A DNA stretch of 64,000 nt, taken from positions 6,293 through 70,292 of the forward strand of contig CAZCZE010000041.1 of assembly GCA_964503125.1 (NCBI GenBank), written 5' to 3'. The first letter of the stretch is position 1. Every line of letters begins with the position of its first letter. The notes under the pieces were generated by a model. It was not told the DNA's origin and ran no database searches. It saw only the letters and a list, made by a program, of their open reading frames with translations. A program made the translations under genes and the position numbers. Below, piece after piece: positions 50,861-60,016 of the stretch. Source of the DNA: FEN-1219 sp964503125. Lineage in GTDB: Bacteria > Pseudomonadota > Gammaproteobacteria > Steroidobacterales > Rariloculaceae.

Positions 50861-53376
50861 TTCTCGCGCAGCGCGGCGGTCACGTCGATGCGCGACGCTC
50901 TGCGCGCCGGCAGATAGGAAGCCAGCGTCGTCACGGCGAGCATCGTCACGGGAACGAGCACGAGCACCCACGGATCGAAGGCGCTGGTTTCGTAGAGCTG
51001 GCTCGCAACGACCTGGCGCATCGCAATCGCGCCGCTTACGCCCAAGACGACGCCGATGGCTGCAAGCTGCAGCGCGCGCGTGACGAACATCTTGACCAGA
51101 TTGCCGCGCTCGGCGCCGAACGCGGATCGCACCGCAATCTCGTTGAACCGCTGATTGACCGAGAACGAGATCAAGCCGTACGTTCCGACCGCGGCCAGCG
51201 TCAACGACACGAGACCGAACACGACGAGCATGACGGCTCCGAGCCGGTGCCGGGCCAACGACGCGGCGATGACGTCGGAATAGACGGCGAACACGGCGGG
51301 AAGCGTGGAGTCCAGCGCCGCGAGCTCGCGACGGATCTGCGGAATCAGCGCGGCGGGATCGTCGGTCTCCGCGCGGACCAGGATTGCCATCTTCCGCAGG
51401 ATCCATTGCTCCTGCGGCATGTAGACCGCAGGCTGCACGGCGTCCTCGAGCTTGGCCTGCTTGATGTCCGGGATCATGCCGACGATCTCGACGTTATCGA
51501 TGACGCGCTCGCCGAGCTGACCCCACGCAATACCCCCGAGACGCCAGCTGTTCCCACCGGGCATCGTGATGCGCCGGCCGATGGGGTTCTCGCCGTCGAG
51601 ATACGTGCGTGCGTAGGTTTCATTGACAACGGCGACACCGGCCGAACCGCGCCGATCGGTCGGCTCGAGCAGCCGGCCGACGAGCGGACGAATGCCGAGC
51701 GTCGTGAAGAACTCGGGCGAAACTTGGTTGCCGTACGCGAGCTGATCGGTAACGGCTGCGGTGCTGCCGACCACGGGGTAGGCGGCCAGAGTCACGGGAA
51801 ACAGCCCCTGGTTCAGCGGCGCCGCGGATGCCGCACCTGCGGAGGCAACACCGGGCAGCGCGTCGATGCGGCCGACGAGCTCCTGATAGAACCGCGCCAC
51901 CGGCAACATACCCGCTCCGTCATAGACGGGCACTTGCAGTTGCGGGTCCATTCTGGCGTTGTTGACGTCGAGGCGCCCCGTGACGTTGAGCACCACCGTC
52001 AACATTCGTCGCGGATCGAAGCCCGGATCGGCGGACGCAAGCTCCGAGTAGCTACGCACCAGCAGCCCAGCGCCGATCACGAGCACGACAGCCAAGGCGA
52101 TCTCGGCGATCACGAGCGCGCCGAAGATCCGATTGCGCCCCGGCGCTACGGCCGCGGATCGTCCGCCCGTGTTGATCAGCGCGCTCAAGTCGCCGCGCGA
52201 CACGCGCAACGCCGGCGCGAACCCCACGACGAACGCCACGAGCAATACACACGCGGCCGCGAACGCGAGCACGTTAGCGTCGATGGACACCGTGCTCAAC
52301 CGCGGCAAGTCCGCGGGCCCGATCGCCTTCAGCAATTGGATCGCGCCCAACGCAAGACCGAGACCGAGCACTCCGCCCACGCTGCACAAGACGAAGCTCT
52401 CGGTCATGATCTGGCGAAACACGCGCCACCTGCGGGCTCCGAGCGCCTCGCGCAGCGCGAACTCGGTGGTCCGCACCACGCCGCGCGCGAGGAGCAAGTT
52501 CGCCACGTTGATGCAGGCGATCAAGAGAAGGATCGCCGTCGCTCCGGACACGATCAGCACCGTGGAGCGCAAGTCACCGACGACGTCCTCGAGCAACGGT
52601 CGCGCGACGAACTCGAGCGGCCGGCCGTCCGGCCACGGAATCGACGGGTTCAGCCGGCCCGCGAAGACGTCGAGCTCCGCTTGGACTTGGGCGAGGGATA
52701 CGCCGGGGTTCGCGCGCACGTAGCCCTGCATGTTCAAGAGCGGCAGCGGGCGACCTGGCGGTCCCGTGAAAACCTTGGTCCACATGGCCGTGCCGACGGG
52801 GAACTCGAAGGCCTCGGCCGCCACGCCGATCACGGTCAGCGGGCCGCTGCCGACGTTGATAGGCTTCCCGACGATGTTGGGATCAGAGCCGAACACGTCG
52901 CGCCACGTTTGATAGCTCAAGACGGTGTTTCGGTAATCCTCGCCGGGCTGAAATGCACGCCCCATCGCCAAAGGTTCGGTGAAAACCTGGAAGAACTCGT
53001 CCGAGGCCCGGAATTCGTTGAGTGCGAACGCCGTGCCCTCGTCGTTGACCACGGATTGCTCGAAGGAGAAGCCGTAGAACGCGGCCTGAATCGACTGGCC
53101 GTCGTCGGCCATCGGGTCGATGTGAGCCGGACCCGTCGTGCCGCGCGGAAGTCCCTGGGTATCGACCGTGTAGATACGGTAGATGTCGCCGGAGTCCTCG
53201 TAATCGAGGGGCTGCAGCAGCACCGTGTCGACGACGCTGAAGATCACGGTGCTCGCGGCGATGCCGAGCGCCAACGTCGCGATCGCGGTAGCGGTGAAGG
53301 CGAAGTTCTTGCTCAATACGCGCCGCGTGAACTTCAGATCGCGGCTGAGCACGTCGAGCCAACCGGGCATCGCCAT
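50857..53376 (-). CDS. ADOP-type orphan ABC permease
   Basis: 839 residues from ATG 53376 (GGGAGG about 10 nt upstream). N-terminus SRDLKFTRRVLSKNFAFTATAIATLALGIAASTVIFSVVDTVLLQPL, then the MacB-like periplasmic domain. First FtsX unit: VSGATAILLLIACINVANLLLARGVVRTTEFALREALGARRWRVFRQ. Second: GAVMLVVFGLVSLTLAAVGTYGLISFSVNQRFNEIAVRSAFGA, ending YLPARRASRIDVTAALREN. Less related to its two neighbours than they are to each other. Substrate unknown. Confidence 0.9.
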   Translation of the reverse strand: MAMPGWLDVLSRDLKFTRRVLSKNFAFTATAIATLALGIAASTVIFSVVDTVLLQPLDYEDSGDIYRIYTVDTQGLPRGTTGPAHIDPMADDGQSIQAAFYGFSFEQSVVNDEGTAFALNEFRASDEFFQVFTEPLAMGRAFQPGEDYRNTVLSYQTWRDVFGSDPNIVGKPINVGSGPLTVIGVAAEAFEFPVGTAMWTKVFTGPPGRPLPLLNMQGYVRANPGVSLAQVQAELDVFAGRLNPSIPWPDGRPLEFVARPLLEDVVGDLRSTVLIVSGATAILLLIACINVANLLLARGVVRTTEFALREALGARRWRVFRQIMTESFVLCSVGGVLGLGLALGAIQLLKAIGPADLPRLSTVSIDANVLAFAAACVLLVAFVVGFAPALRVSRGDLSALINTGGRSAAVAPGRNRIFGALVIAEIALAVVLVIGAGLLVRSYSELASADPGFDPRRMLTVVLNVTGRLDVNNARMDPQLQVPVYDGAGMLPVARFYQELVGRIDALPGVASAGAASAAPLNQGLFPVTLAAYPVVGSTAAVTDQLAYGNQVSPEFFTTLGIRPLVGRLLEPTDRRGSAGVAVVNETYARTYLDGENPIGRRITMPGGNSWRLGGIAWGQLGERVIDNVEIVGMIPDIKQAKLEDAVQPAVYMPQEQWILRKMAILVRAETDDPAALIPQIRRELAALDSTLPAVFAVYSDVIAASLARHRLGAVMLVVFGLVSLTLAAVGTYGLISFSVNQRFNEIAVRSAFGAERGNLVKMFVTRALQLAAIGVVLGVSGAIAMRQVVASQLYETSAFDPWVLVLVPVTMLAVTTLASYLPARRASRIDVTAALREN

Positions 53377-53524
53377 CGTTTGCAGCCTCCCCCGCGTCAT
53401 ACCGTCCACGACCGCCGGCTTAAGGTACCGCCGGCGCGTCCCGGGCGAAAGACCGTGGCCGGTTCGGCATACGCAAGCGCGGGAAGTTCCGGGTGGCCGC
53501 GCGAACCGGTCGGGACGGTTAGAG

Positions 53525-55969
53525 TTAGTCTGCCCGCAGCGCCGCGATCGGGTCGACGCGCGTCGCGCGCCGCGCCGGCAACCAGCTCGCGCCAATCGCG
53601 ACCAGCACGAGCAGCGCGACCACGGCGACGAACGTCAGCGGGTCACGCGGCGTGATGCCGTAGAGCAGGCTCGTCGCGAGCTGTGCGGCGCCCAGAGCGC
53701 CGCCGACGCCGATAACGACGCCCACGAACGCGGGCGTCAACCCGTGCCGCATCGCAAGGCGGCGCACGTTCTCGGCGCGCGCGCCGAGCGCCATGCGGAT
53801 GCCGAACTCGTGAGTGCGCTCCGCCACCTCGTACCCGATCACGGCGGCGAGGCCGACCGCCGCGAGCACGAGTGCGATCAGCGCGAACGCCGTCAACAAC
53901 ACCATGTTGAACCGCGGTGCTGCGATCGTGTTCGCGAGTGCCGTCTCGACCATGACCACGCTCGGTATCGCAATCTCGGGATCGAGCGCCGACGTCTCGC
54001 TGCGCAGCGCGGCGATGGCGTCCGAGGCGTCGCCGGCCGCGCGCGCGATCAGCACGAGACTCGGTGGCGGCCCGGTGGCCATGGTCCCCCCCGGCACGCT
54101 CTCGGATCGAAAGGGCGTATAGAACTTCGGCCCTTCGGGGGGCTGCATCAAGCCGCCGGCAACGACGTCGTCGACGACGCCGACGACGGTTTCCCAGTTC
54201 TGTCCGCGCTTCACCTCGGAGCCGACCGCGTTACCCGCGGGCCAGAAGCGCTGCACTGCGGCGCGGTTGACGACGATCACACGGCCGGCCCGGACCTCGT
54301 CATCCGTGAACGTGCGCCCCTCGCGCATGCGAATGCCGAGGGTGCTGAAGTAGTTCGGCCGCACATAGTTCATCCCGATCGGTAAGCGCGCGTCAGCCTC
54401 GCTGAGCGTGGCCCCGCGGATCTCGAACATGAAGCCCGACATCGAAAGGGAATTCGGCGGCGCCAGCAAGGCCTGCGTGACGGCCGTAACACCGGGCAGG
54501 TTCCCGAGGCGATCCAGAAGTTGCTCCGACAAAGCATCGCGGCTCACCGGAGTTTGGTACCGGCCGCGCGGCAGCGAGAGCTGCGCCGTGAACAAATTCT
54601 CCGTATCGAAGCCGACATCGACGTTCTGCAAATGGATGAAGCTGCGCACGAGCAGGCCGGCGCTGACGAGCAGGACCACGGATAGCGCCATCTGCGCTGC
54701 GACGAGGAACTTCCGCACACGAGCACCGCCGCCGCCGCGCACCACGCCGGAGGCGCCATGCCGAAGCGCGTCGCCGAACCTCGGCGACACGAGCTGCAAC
54801 GCGGGTGCAGCGCCGAACAAGAGCGCGGTCACGATCGACAGGCCGAACGTGAACGCGAGCAGCGTCGGGTCGAGCTGCACGTCGCTGAGCGCCGTCAAGG
54901 TACCGGGACGCAGCGGCACGAGGATTCGGAGCGTGACCCAGCCCAAGAAAACACCGACCACCCCGGCGGCCAGCGCCAGCACCAAACACTCCGCCAGCAG
55001 CGCGCGAACGAGCCGCCAAGTGCTCGCGCCGAGCGCCGACCGCAGCGCGAGCTCACGCGCGCGCGATGTGCTGCGGGCGAGCAGCAGATTGGCGACGTTC
55101 GAGCATGCGACGAGCAACACGAGCGCCACGGCTCCGAGCAGCACGAGCAACGCATCGCGCGTGCTGGCGCCGACGCGCTCCGCCGGGCTCACTACACGCG
55201 CAACGGTATCCGCGCTGAACATGGCCCGCGGAGTTTCGTCCACGACACGTTTGAAAAGCGCATTGACTTCGCTGCTGGCCGTGTCGAGGGGAACACCGGG
55301 CCGCAGTCGAGCGATGGCCGTCACGAGCTGAAACTCTAGCGGCGAAGCCGGCGCGGGGCGGAGAAACAACGGGAACCAAACGTCGTAACGGAGCGCACCC
55401 GCAAATTCGTCCCACCGCGCGGGCATGACGCCGATCACGACGTGCGGGGCCTCGTCTAGCGTGATCGCACGACCGACCACGTCGCGATCTCCGCCGTAGT
55501 CGCGCTGCCACGTTTCATAGCTCAGCAGGACGACGGCCGGTGCACCGGGAGCCGCGTCTTCAGTCGTGAACGCCCGACCGAAAAGAGGTGGAACCCCGAG
55601 AACGGCGGGCAGACCCGGCGTGATCCGCATCCCGCGAACGAGGCGCGCGCCGCGCTCGTCGTAGGCGAGCACGTCACGAGACTCGTACGCCCCGACTCCG
55701 TCGAGTGACCTTGCTTCGTCACGCCACTTGGCAACGACGTAACCGAACAACGGATAGAAGCCCGGCCCCTGCCGGCGCGGGTCCACGATCCGGACGAAGA
55801 CGAGACGGTCGCCGTCGGGATACGGCAACGGATTCAGCAACAGTTTGTTCACGACGCCGAAGATCGCCGTGTTCGCGCCTAGCCCAAGCGCGAGCGTGAG
55901 CACCGTTATGCACGTGAACCAGCGGTTCTTGAGCAGCTCGCGGCAGGCTTGCTTGAGATCCTGCAGCAT
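53525..55969 (-). CDS. ADOP-type orphan ABC permease
   Basis: 814 residues. It opens MLQDLKQACRELLKNRWFTCITVLTLALGLGANTAIFGVVNKLLLNPLPYPD. First FtsX unit ALVLLVACSNVANLLLARSTSRARELALRSALGAS, second AAVIGYEVAERTHEFGIRMALGA, ending SWLPARRATRVDPIAALRAD. Very close to the 55980 and 60017 genes across whole blocks, pointing to recent duplication or gene conversion. 10 bp from the upstream copy at 55980. Inner-membrane permease; substrate unknown. Confidence 0.92.
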   Translation of the reverse strand: MLQDLKQACRELLKNRWFTCITVLTLALGLGANTAIFGVVNKLLLNPLPYPDGDRLVFVRIVDPRRQGPGFYPLFGYVVAKWRDEARSLDGVGAYESRDVLAYDERGARLVRGMRITPGLPAVLGVPPLFGRAFTTEDAAPGAPAVVLLSYETWQRDYGGDRDVVGRAITLDEAPHVVIGVMPARWDEFAGALRYDVWFPLFLRPAPASPLEFQLVTAIARLRPGVPLDTASSEVNALFKRVVDETPRAMFSADTVARVVSPAERVGASTRDALLVLLGAVALVLLVACSNVANLLLARSTSRARELALRSALGASTWRLVRALLAECLVLALAAGVVGVFLGWVTLRILVPLRPGTLTALSDVQLDPTLLAFTFGLSIVTALLFGAAPALQLVSPRFGDALRHGASGVVRGGGGARVRKFLVAAQMALSVVLLVSAGLLVRSFIHLQNVDVGFDTENLFTAQLSLPRGRYQTPVSRDALSEQLLDRLGNLPGVTAVTQALLAPPNSLSMSGFMFEIRGATLSEADARLPIGMNYVRPNYFSTLGIRMREGRTFTDDEVRAGRVIVVNRAAVQRFWPAGNAVGSEVKRGQNWETVVGVVDDVVAGGLMQPPEGPKFYTPFRSESVPGGTMATGPPPSLVLIARAAGDASDAIAALRSETSALDPEIAIPSVVMVETALANTIAAPRFNMVLLTAFALIALVLAAVGLAAVIGYEVAERTHEFGIRMALGARAENVRRLAMRHGLTPAFVGVVIGVGGALGAAQLATSLLYGITPRDPLTFVAVVALLVLVAIGASWLPARRATRVDPIAALRAD

Positions 55970-55979
55970 CGGTCAGCCG

Positions 55980-58406
55980 TTAGTCGGCTCGCAGCGCGAT
56001 GATCGGGTCGACGCGCGTGGCGCGCCGCGCCGGCAGCCAGCTTGCGCCGACCGCAACGAGCACGAGCAGTGCGACGACACCGACGAACGTCAGCGGGTCG
56101 CGCGGCGCGACACCGTGCAGCATGCTCGCCGCGAGCTGGGTCGCGACGAGAGCACCGATCACGCCGAGCACGACACCCACGAACGCCGGTGTCAGTCCGT
56201 GCCTCATGGCCAAGCGGCGCACGTTCTCGGTGCGCGCGCCGAGCGCCATGCGGATACCGATCTCGTGCGTGCGCTCCGTGACCTCGTAGCCGATCACGGC
56301 AGCGAGACCGACGGCCGCGAGCACCAATCCGATCACGGCAAACGCAGTGAGCAGCGCCATGTTGAAGCGCGGCCCCTCGATCGTGCCTGCGAGCGCCGTC
56401 TCCGTCATCAACAGGTTCGTTAGCGCGATCTCGGGATCGAGCTCGCGCATCGCGGCGCGCAGCGCAGCCATGGCGACCGCCGGGTCGCCGGCTGCGCGCA
56501 CGATCAGCGTGAGGCTCGGCGGGCCGGCGTTAGGAGACAAACGCTCCTGCTTCGATGGCACATAGAACTGCTGGCCATCGCGTCTTTGCGTCGGCGACCA
56601 AGCAACGTTGTCCGTAACGCCGACCACGGTTCTCCAGTCGTCCCCCCACTTGACCTCGCCGCCCACCGCGTTGCCGTCGGGCCAGAAGTGCCGTGCCGCG
56701 ACTTCGTTGACGAGCATTACGGTGTTGCCGCGCGCCTCGTCGGCCGTGAACGTGCGCCCCTCCAGCAGGCGAATACCGAGCGTGGCGAAGTAGTCCGGCT
56801 GCACCGCGTTGAACGGACGGTCCGCCCGCGCGTCGGCCTCGCTGATGGTCACGCCGCGGATCTCGAACTCGCCAGCGACTATCGCCACGAAGCCGGGTGG
56901 GGCGGAGAGCGCCTGAGTGACGGCGGCGACACCCGGCGAAGAGCGAAGCCGGGCGAAGAGCTGCTCCAGGAGCACCTCGCGGCTCGTCCCCTCTTGGTAC
57001 CGCCCGCGCGGCATCGTCAGCTGGGCCGTGAACAGGTTTTTCGTATCGAAGCCGAGGTCGACGTTCTGCAAATGGATGACGCTGCGCACGAGCAGCCCGG
57101 CGCTGACGAGCAACACGACGGACATCGCCATCTGCGCCACGACGAGCAACTTGCGCAGCCGCGGCCCGCTGCCGCCGCGCACGATACCTGAAGCACCGTG
57201 ACGCAGAGCGTCGGCGAGCTTGCGCGACCTGAGCTGTAAGGCCGGCGCGAGACCGAACAACAACGCGGTCGCGGCCGACAGAGCGAATGTGAACGCCACG
57301 ACGGTCGTGTCGATTTGCACCTCGGCGATCGCGGGCAAGCCATTCGGCTGCAGCCGCACAAGAATCCGCAGCGTTGCCCAGCCGAGCGCGACGCCGACTG
57401 CACCGGCGGCCAGCGCGAGCACGAGGCACTCGGCAAACAGCGCACGCACGAGGCGCCACGCGCTCGCTCCGAGCGCCGAGCGCAGCGACAGCTCGCGCGC
57501 ACGGGATGCGCTGCGCGCGAGCAGCAGGTTCGCCACGTTCGAGCAGGCGACCAGCAACACGAGGCCGACGGCGCCGAACAGAACGAGCAGCGCGTCGCGC
57601 GTGCTTGCGTTGATGCGGTCCGCAGGACCTTCGACGCGCGCGGTCGACGGCTCGTTGCCGAAGGACCGCCGCGGCCCTTCCGCTTCCACACGCGCGAGAA
57701 TCGGATCGAGCTCGCGGCGTACCGCATCCTTGTCGGCATCGGGCCGCAGCCGGGCGATTGCCTCGCTGGCTCCGAAGCCGCCCGGAGCCGCAGCCGGATC
57801 GAGCGACAGCGGGAGCCACACGTCGGGGCGCCGGCTGACGAAAGCGTCCCACCGCGGCGGCATCACGCCGACGATGACGTGCTGAACCTCGTCGAGCGTG
57901 AGCGCGCGCCCGAGCGCATCGTTCGCGCCGCCGTAGTCGCGCTGCCAGACCTCGTAGCTGAGCACGACGACGGCCTGCGCTCCGACCTCCGCGTCGGCCG
58001 GTGAAAAGCCGCGGCCGAGCAGCGGCGAAACGCCAAGGAGAGTCGGCAAGCCGGGAGTGATTCGCGTGCCTCGCAGGACGCGCCCACCGTTGTCGTCGTA
58101 CGCGAGCATGCTGACCGACATAAAAGCCTCGATTTCGTCGAGCGAGCGTGCTTCGTCGCGCCAAGCGCTGACGACCGAGTTCGGCGCCGGAAAGCCGAAG
58201 GTGTCGCCGGCGAACTGCATGTTCAGATTTAAGTAGACGAGCTCGTCGGCGTCCGCATAGGGCAAGGGATTCAGCAACAGACGGTTCACGACGCCGAAGA
58301 TGGCCGTGTTCGCGCCGATGCCGAGCGCGAGCGTGAGCACCGTGATGCACGTGAACCAGCGGTTCTTCAATAGCTCCCGGCAGGCGGCTTTCAGGTCCAG
58401 CAGCAT
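55980..58406 (-). CDS. ADOP-type orphan ABC permease
   Basis: 808 residues from ATG 58406; upstream in-frame codons are not protein-like. It opens MLLDLKAACRELLKNRWFTCITVLTLALGIGANTAIFGVVN, nearly the same as the 53525 protein. FtsX units and ending SWLPARRATRVDPIIALRAD as in its neighbours. The periplasmic domain, which faces the substrate, differs most (FGFPAPNSVVSAWRDEARSL), as expected if copies diverge in specificity. Likely co-transcribed with 53525. Confidence 0.92.
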   Translation of the reverse strand: MLLDLKAACRELLKNRWFTCITVLTLALGIGANTAIFGVVNRLLLNPLPYADADELVYLNLNMQFAGDTFGFPAPNSVVSAWRDEARSLDEIEAFMSVSMLAYDDNGGRVLRGTRITPGLPTLLGVSPLLGRGFSPADAEVGAQAVVVLSYEVWQRDYGGANDALGRALTLDEVQHVIVGVMPPRWDAFVSRRPDVWLPLSLDPAAAPGGFGASEAIARLRPDADKDAVRRELDPILARVEAEGPRRSFGNEPSTARVEGPADRINASTRDALLVLFGAVGLVLLVACSNVANLLLARSASRARELSLRSALGASAWRLVRALFAECLVLALAAGAVGVALGWATLRILVRLQPNGLPAIAEVQIDTTVVAFTFALSAATALLFGLAPALQLRSRKLADALRHGASGIVRGGSGPRLRKLLVVAQMAMSVVLLVSAGLLVRSVIHLQNVDLGFDTKNLFTAQLTMPRGRYQEGTSREVLLEQLFARLRSSPGVAAVTQALSAPPGFVAIVAGEFEIRGVTISEADARADRPFNAVQPDYFATLGIRLLEGRTFTADEARGNTVMLVNEVAARHFWPDGNAVGGEVKWGDDWRTVVGVTDNVAWSPTQRRDGQQFYVPSKQERLSPNAGPPSLTLIVRAAGDPAVAMAALRAAMRELDPEIALTNLLMTETALAGTIEGPRFNMALLTAFAVIGLVLAAVGLAAVIGYEVTERTHEIGIRMALGARTENVRRLAMRHGLTPAFVGVVLGVIGALVATQLAASMLHGVAPRDPLTFVGVVALLVLVAVGASWLPARRATRVDPIIALRAD

Positions 58407-58500
58407 CGGACCCTCGGTTTGGGGCTTCTGCGTGGAAGGCTCGTGCCGACTGTAGCGCACGCGGCCCCGCGCGTGTACTCGGCTCCGCAGCCGCCGACCC

Positions 58501-59187
58501 TTACGAGACCCGCGATCGGCCCGAGACCGACGAGCCGCGCCGCCGTCGCGTACCGTCACGCACCTTGGCCACCGGCGGAGTCCCATTCCGCTCGAGCTCC
58601 TCGATACGCCGCTCGATGTGCACGCGGCGTCGGGCAAACTTCACGAGCGAGGCGAATTCGTGCAGCTCCTGCCAACGGAACTGGCGCGGAATTTCCAGCT
58701 CCGGTAGACGCGCGAACAGGCGGCTGCGGGCGGGCGCGAGATACAGCGTGTCGAACAGCGCTTTTTCGGAGGTCGCGATCTTGCTGCCGTCCGCTTCGAT
58801 TTCATAGCCGAGGAACAGCTCCGCGGGCAGCCGGTGAAACGAGATCGTGCCGAGCGGCGTGCTTACGCGCCGCGGCTTGCCGAGCGTCGCGGCGTAGACC
58901 ACGGCCGGAACTTGTTCGATGAGTCCGCGATGGAACAGCGCCGATTGCATGGATACGTACGCAGGGTATGGAGCCGAGATCAGCTCGGGCAGAGCGAAGC
59001 GCGACAGCGAGGTCCCCATGAGCCATCGACCCCGCGAAAGCGGCGTGATGAACTTTTGATCCGCAAGCCGGCGCAGGATCATGCTGGCATTGGCGGGAGT
59101 CACCTCGAGCAGGGCGCTGGCGTCGCGCGTCTCGAACACCGGTGTACCCAACTGCCGTAGGCGGCGCAGCGCCTCGATCTGATTCAC
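58501..59187 (-). CDS. abiEi: AbiEi-type antitoxin / transcriptional regulator
   Basis: 228 residues. N-terminal winged helix EALRRLRQLGTPVFETRDASALLEVTPANASMILRRLADQKFITPL, followed by RGRWLMG and the AbiEi domain (LSRFALPELISAPYPAYVSMQSALFHRGLIEQVP, TSEKALFDTLYLAPARS). The Arg-rich tail RDGTRRRRGSS probably adds DNA or RNA contacts. AbiEi antitoxins repress their operon and antagonise AbiEii (type IV). It overlaps the toxin gene by 4 nt and lies downstream of it, the reverse of the usual order. Confidence 0.85.
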   Translation of the reverse strand: MNQIEALRRLRQLGTPVFETRDASALLEVTPANASMILRRLADQKFITPLSRGRWLMGTSLSRFALPELISAPYPAYVSMQSALFHRGLIEQVPAVVYAATLGKPRRVSTPLGTISFHRLPAELFLGYEIEADGSKIATSEKALFDTLYLAPARSRLFARLPELEIPRQFRWQELHEFASLVKFARRRVHIERRIEELERNGTPPVAKVRDGTRRRRGSSVSGRSRVS

Positions 59188-59942
59188 GGCGCCAGCCCTC
59201 GCAGCGTGTCGACGACCTGCTCCTGCAGGGTTTCCCAGGACGCGCGATCGTGAAAATCCGCCTGATGCTCGGGTTCCAGGAACGCGACCACCTGGCCGAC
59301 GAAGTCCTCGAAGCCGATCGACATCGCGTTGTCGATGGCCCGAGGCAAGTGCTCGAGTTGCGTCGTGCGCAGCGGCGTGGCCGCCGCACCGCCATCGGCG
59401 AGTAATTTGAGATCGAAGATGTCGCGCGCCTGAGTCTCGGTACGCCGCGCCAACGCGGAAATTTTCTGCGCGAAGGCTGCCGCCGCGCCGTAGTGTTGCA
59501 CGAGCACGGGATACATGCGGTAGCGGCGAATCAGCTCGGGCTCGACCGCAGCGAGCGCGAGTCCTTCGTCCAACGCGCGGCGCGAGAATTCGATCTTCGT
59601 GGGAAACGTGGACTGCGGCGCCAGGAGACGAAGCTGGATCTTCCAGCGCTGCGTGGTCTCCGTCTGCTTGGGCGCCGAGAACTCGACCACTTCCAGTTGT
59701 TGAGCACGCAGAGCCTGCCGGAATGAAGTGGCTTGGAGCACCGTTTCCACATTGGAGCGCAGCGTCACCTTGGCCATGGTGCGGATATCAAGATCCATGT
59801 CTTCCGAATAGCGGATGCTGCGGTGATAGAAGCGCAAGTTGCACCCGCCCTTGAGCGCAAACAAAGCCTTATCCACCCGCGCGCTGAAGCTGCGCAGGAA
59901 ATACAGGTGAAAGATCTCGATGGCCTGGCGCTCGGTCCACAT
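59184..59942 (-). CDS. abiEii: AbiEii-type nucleotidyl transferase toxin
   Basis: 252 residues. Nucleotidyltransferase motif I/II: ALKGGCNLRFYHRSIRYSEDMDLDI with G32-G33, S46, D48 and D50. Later FAQKISALARRTETQARDIFDLKLL is the conserved Lys/Arg and ARDxFDL motif. AbiEii-family enzymes transfer nucleotides to RNA and arrest growth, giving phage resistance by abortive infection. First gene of its operon, with a perfect palindrome 26 bp upstream at 59968-59987. Inserted between permease copies. Confidence 0.88.
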   Translation of the reverse strand: MWTERQAIEIFHLYFLRSFSARVDKALFALKGGCNLRFYHRSIRYSEDMDLDIRTMAKVTLRSNVETVLQATSFRQALRAQQLEVVEFSAPKQTETTQRWKIQLRLLAPQSTFPTKIEFSRRALDEGLALAAVEPELIRRYRMYPVLVQHYGAAAAFAQKISALARRTETQARDIFDLKLLADGGAAATPLRTTQLEHLPRAIDNAMSIGFEDFVGQVVAFLEPEHQADFHDRASWETLQEQVVDTLRGLAP

Positions 59943-59967
59943 GGACGCACGTTATCATATATCCACT

Positions 59968-59987
59968 AATCAACACTAATGTTGATT
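59968..59987. promoter_or_regulatory. Perfect palindrome upstream of the AbiE operon, likely AbiEi operator
   Basis: AATCAACA-CTAA-TGTTGATT has two perfect 8-bp arms around a 4-bp centre in an AT-rich stretch, 26 bp upstream of the toxin start. CACTAAT also occurs twice in the same stretch. AbiEi proteins bind inverted repeats in their own promoter; this site is the natural candidate. Binding not shown. Confidence 0.6.
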
Positions 59988-60016
59988 GAAGGAAATGTGA
60001 CTGCGGCGCCTGCTTA

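Noticed and set aside
50860..53655. Plus-strand open frame continuing from the NmrA gene for about 900 further codons
   Set aside because: Beyond 50505 it is an antisense shadow of the permease at 50857-53376; the NmrA homology switches frame and ends at 50860.
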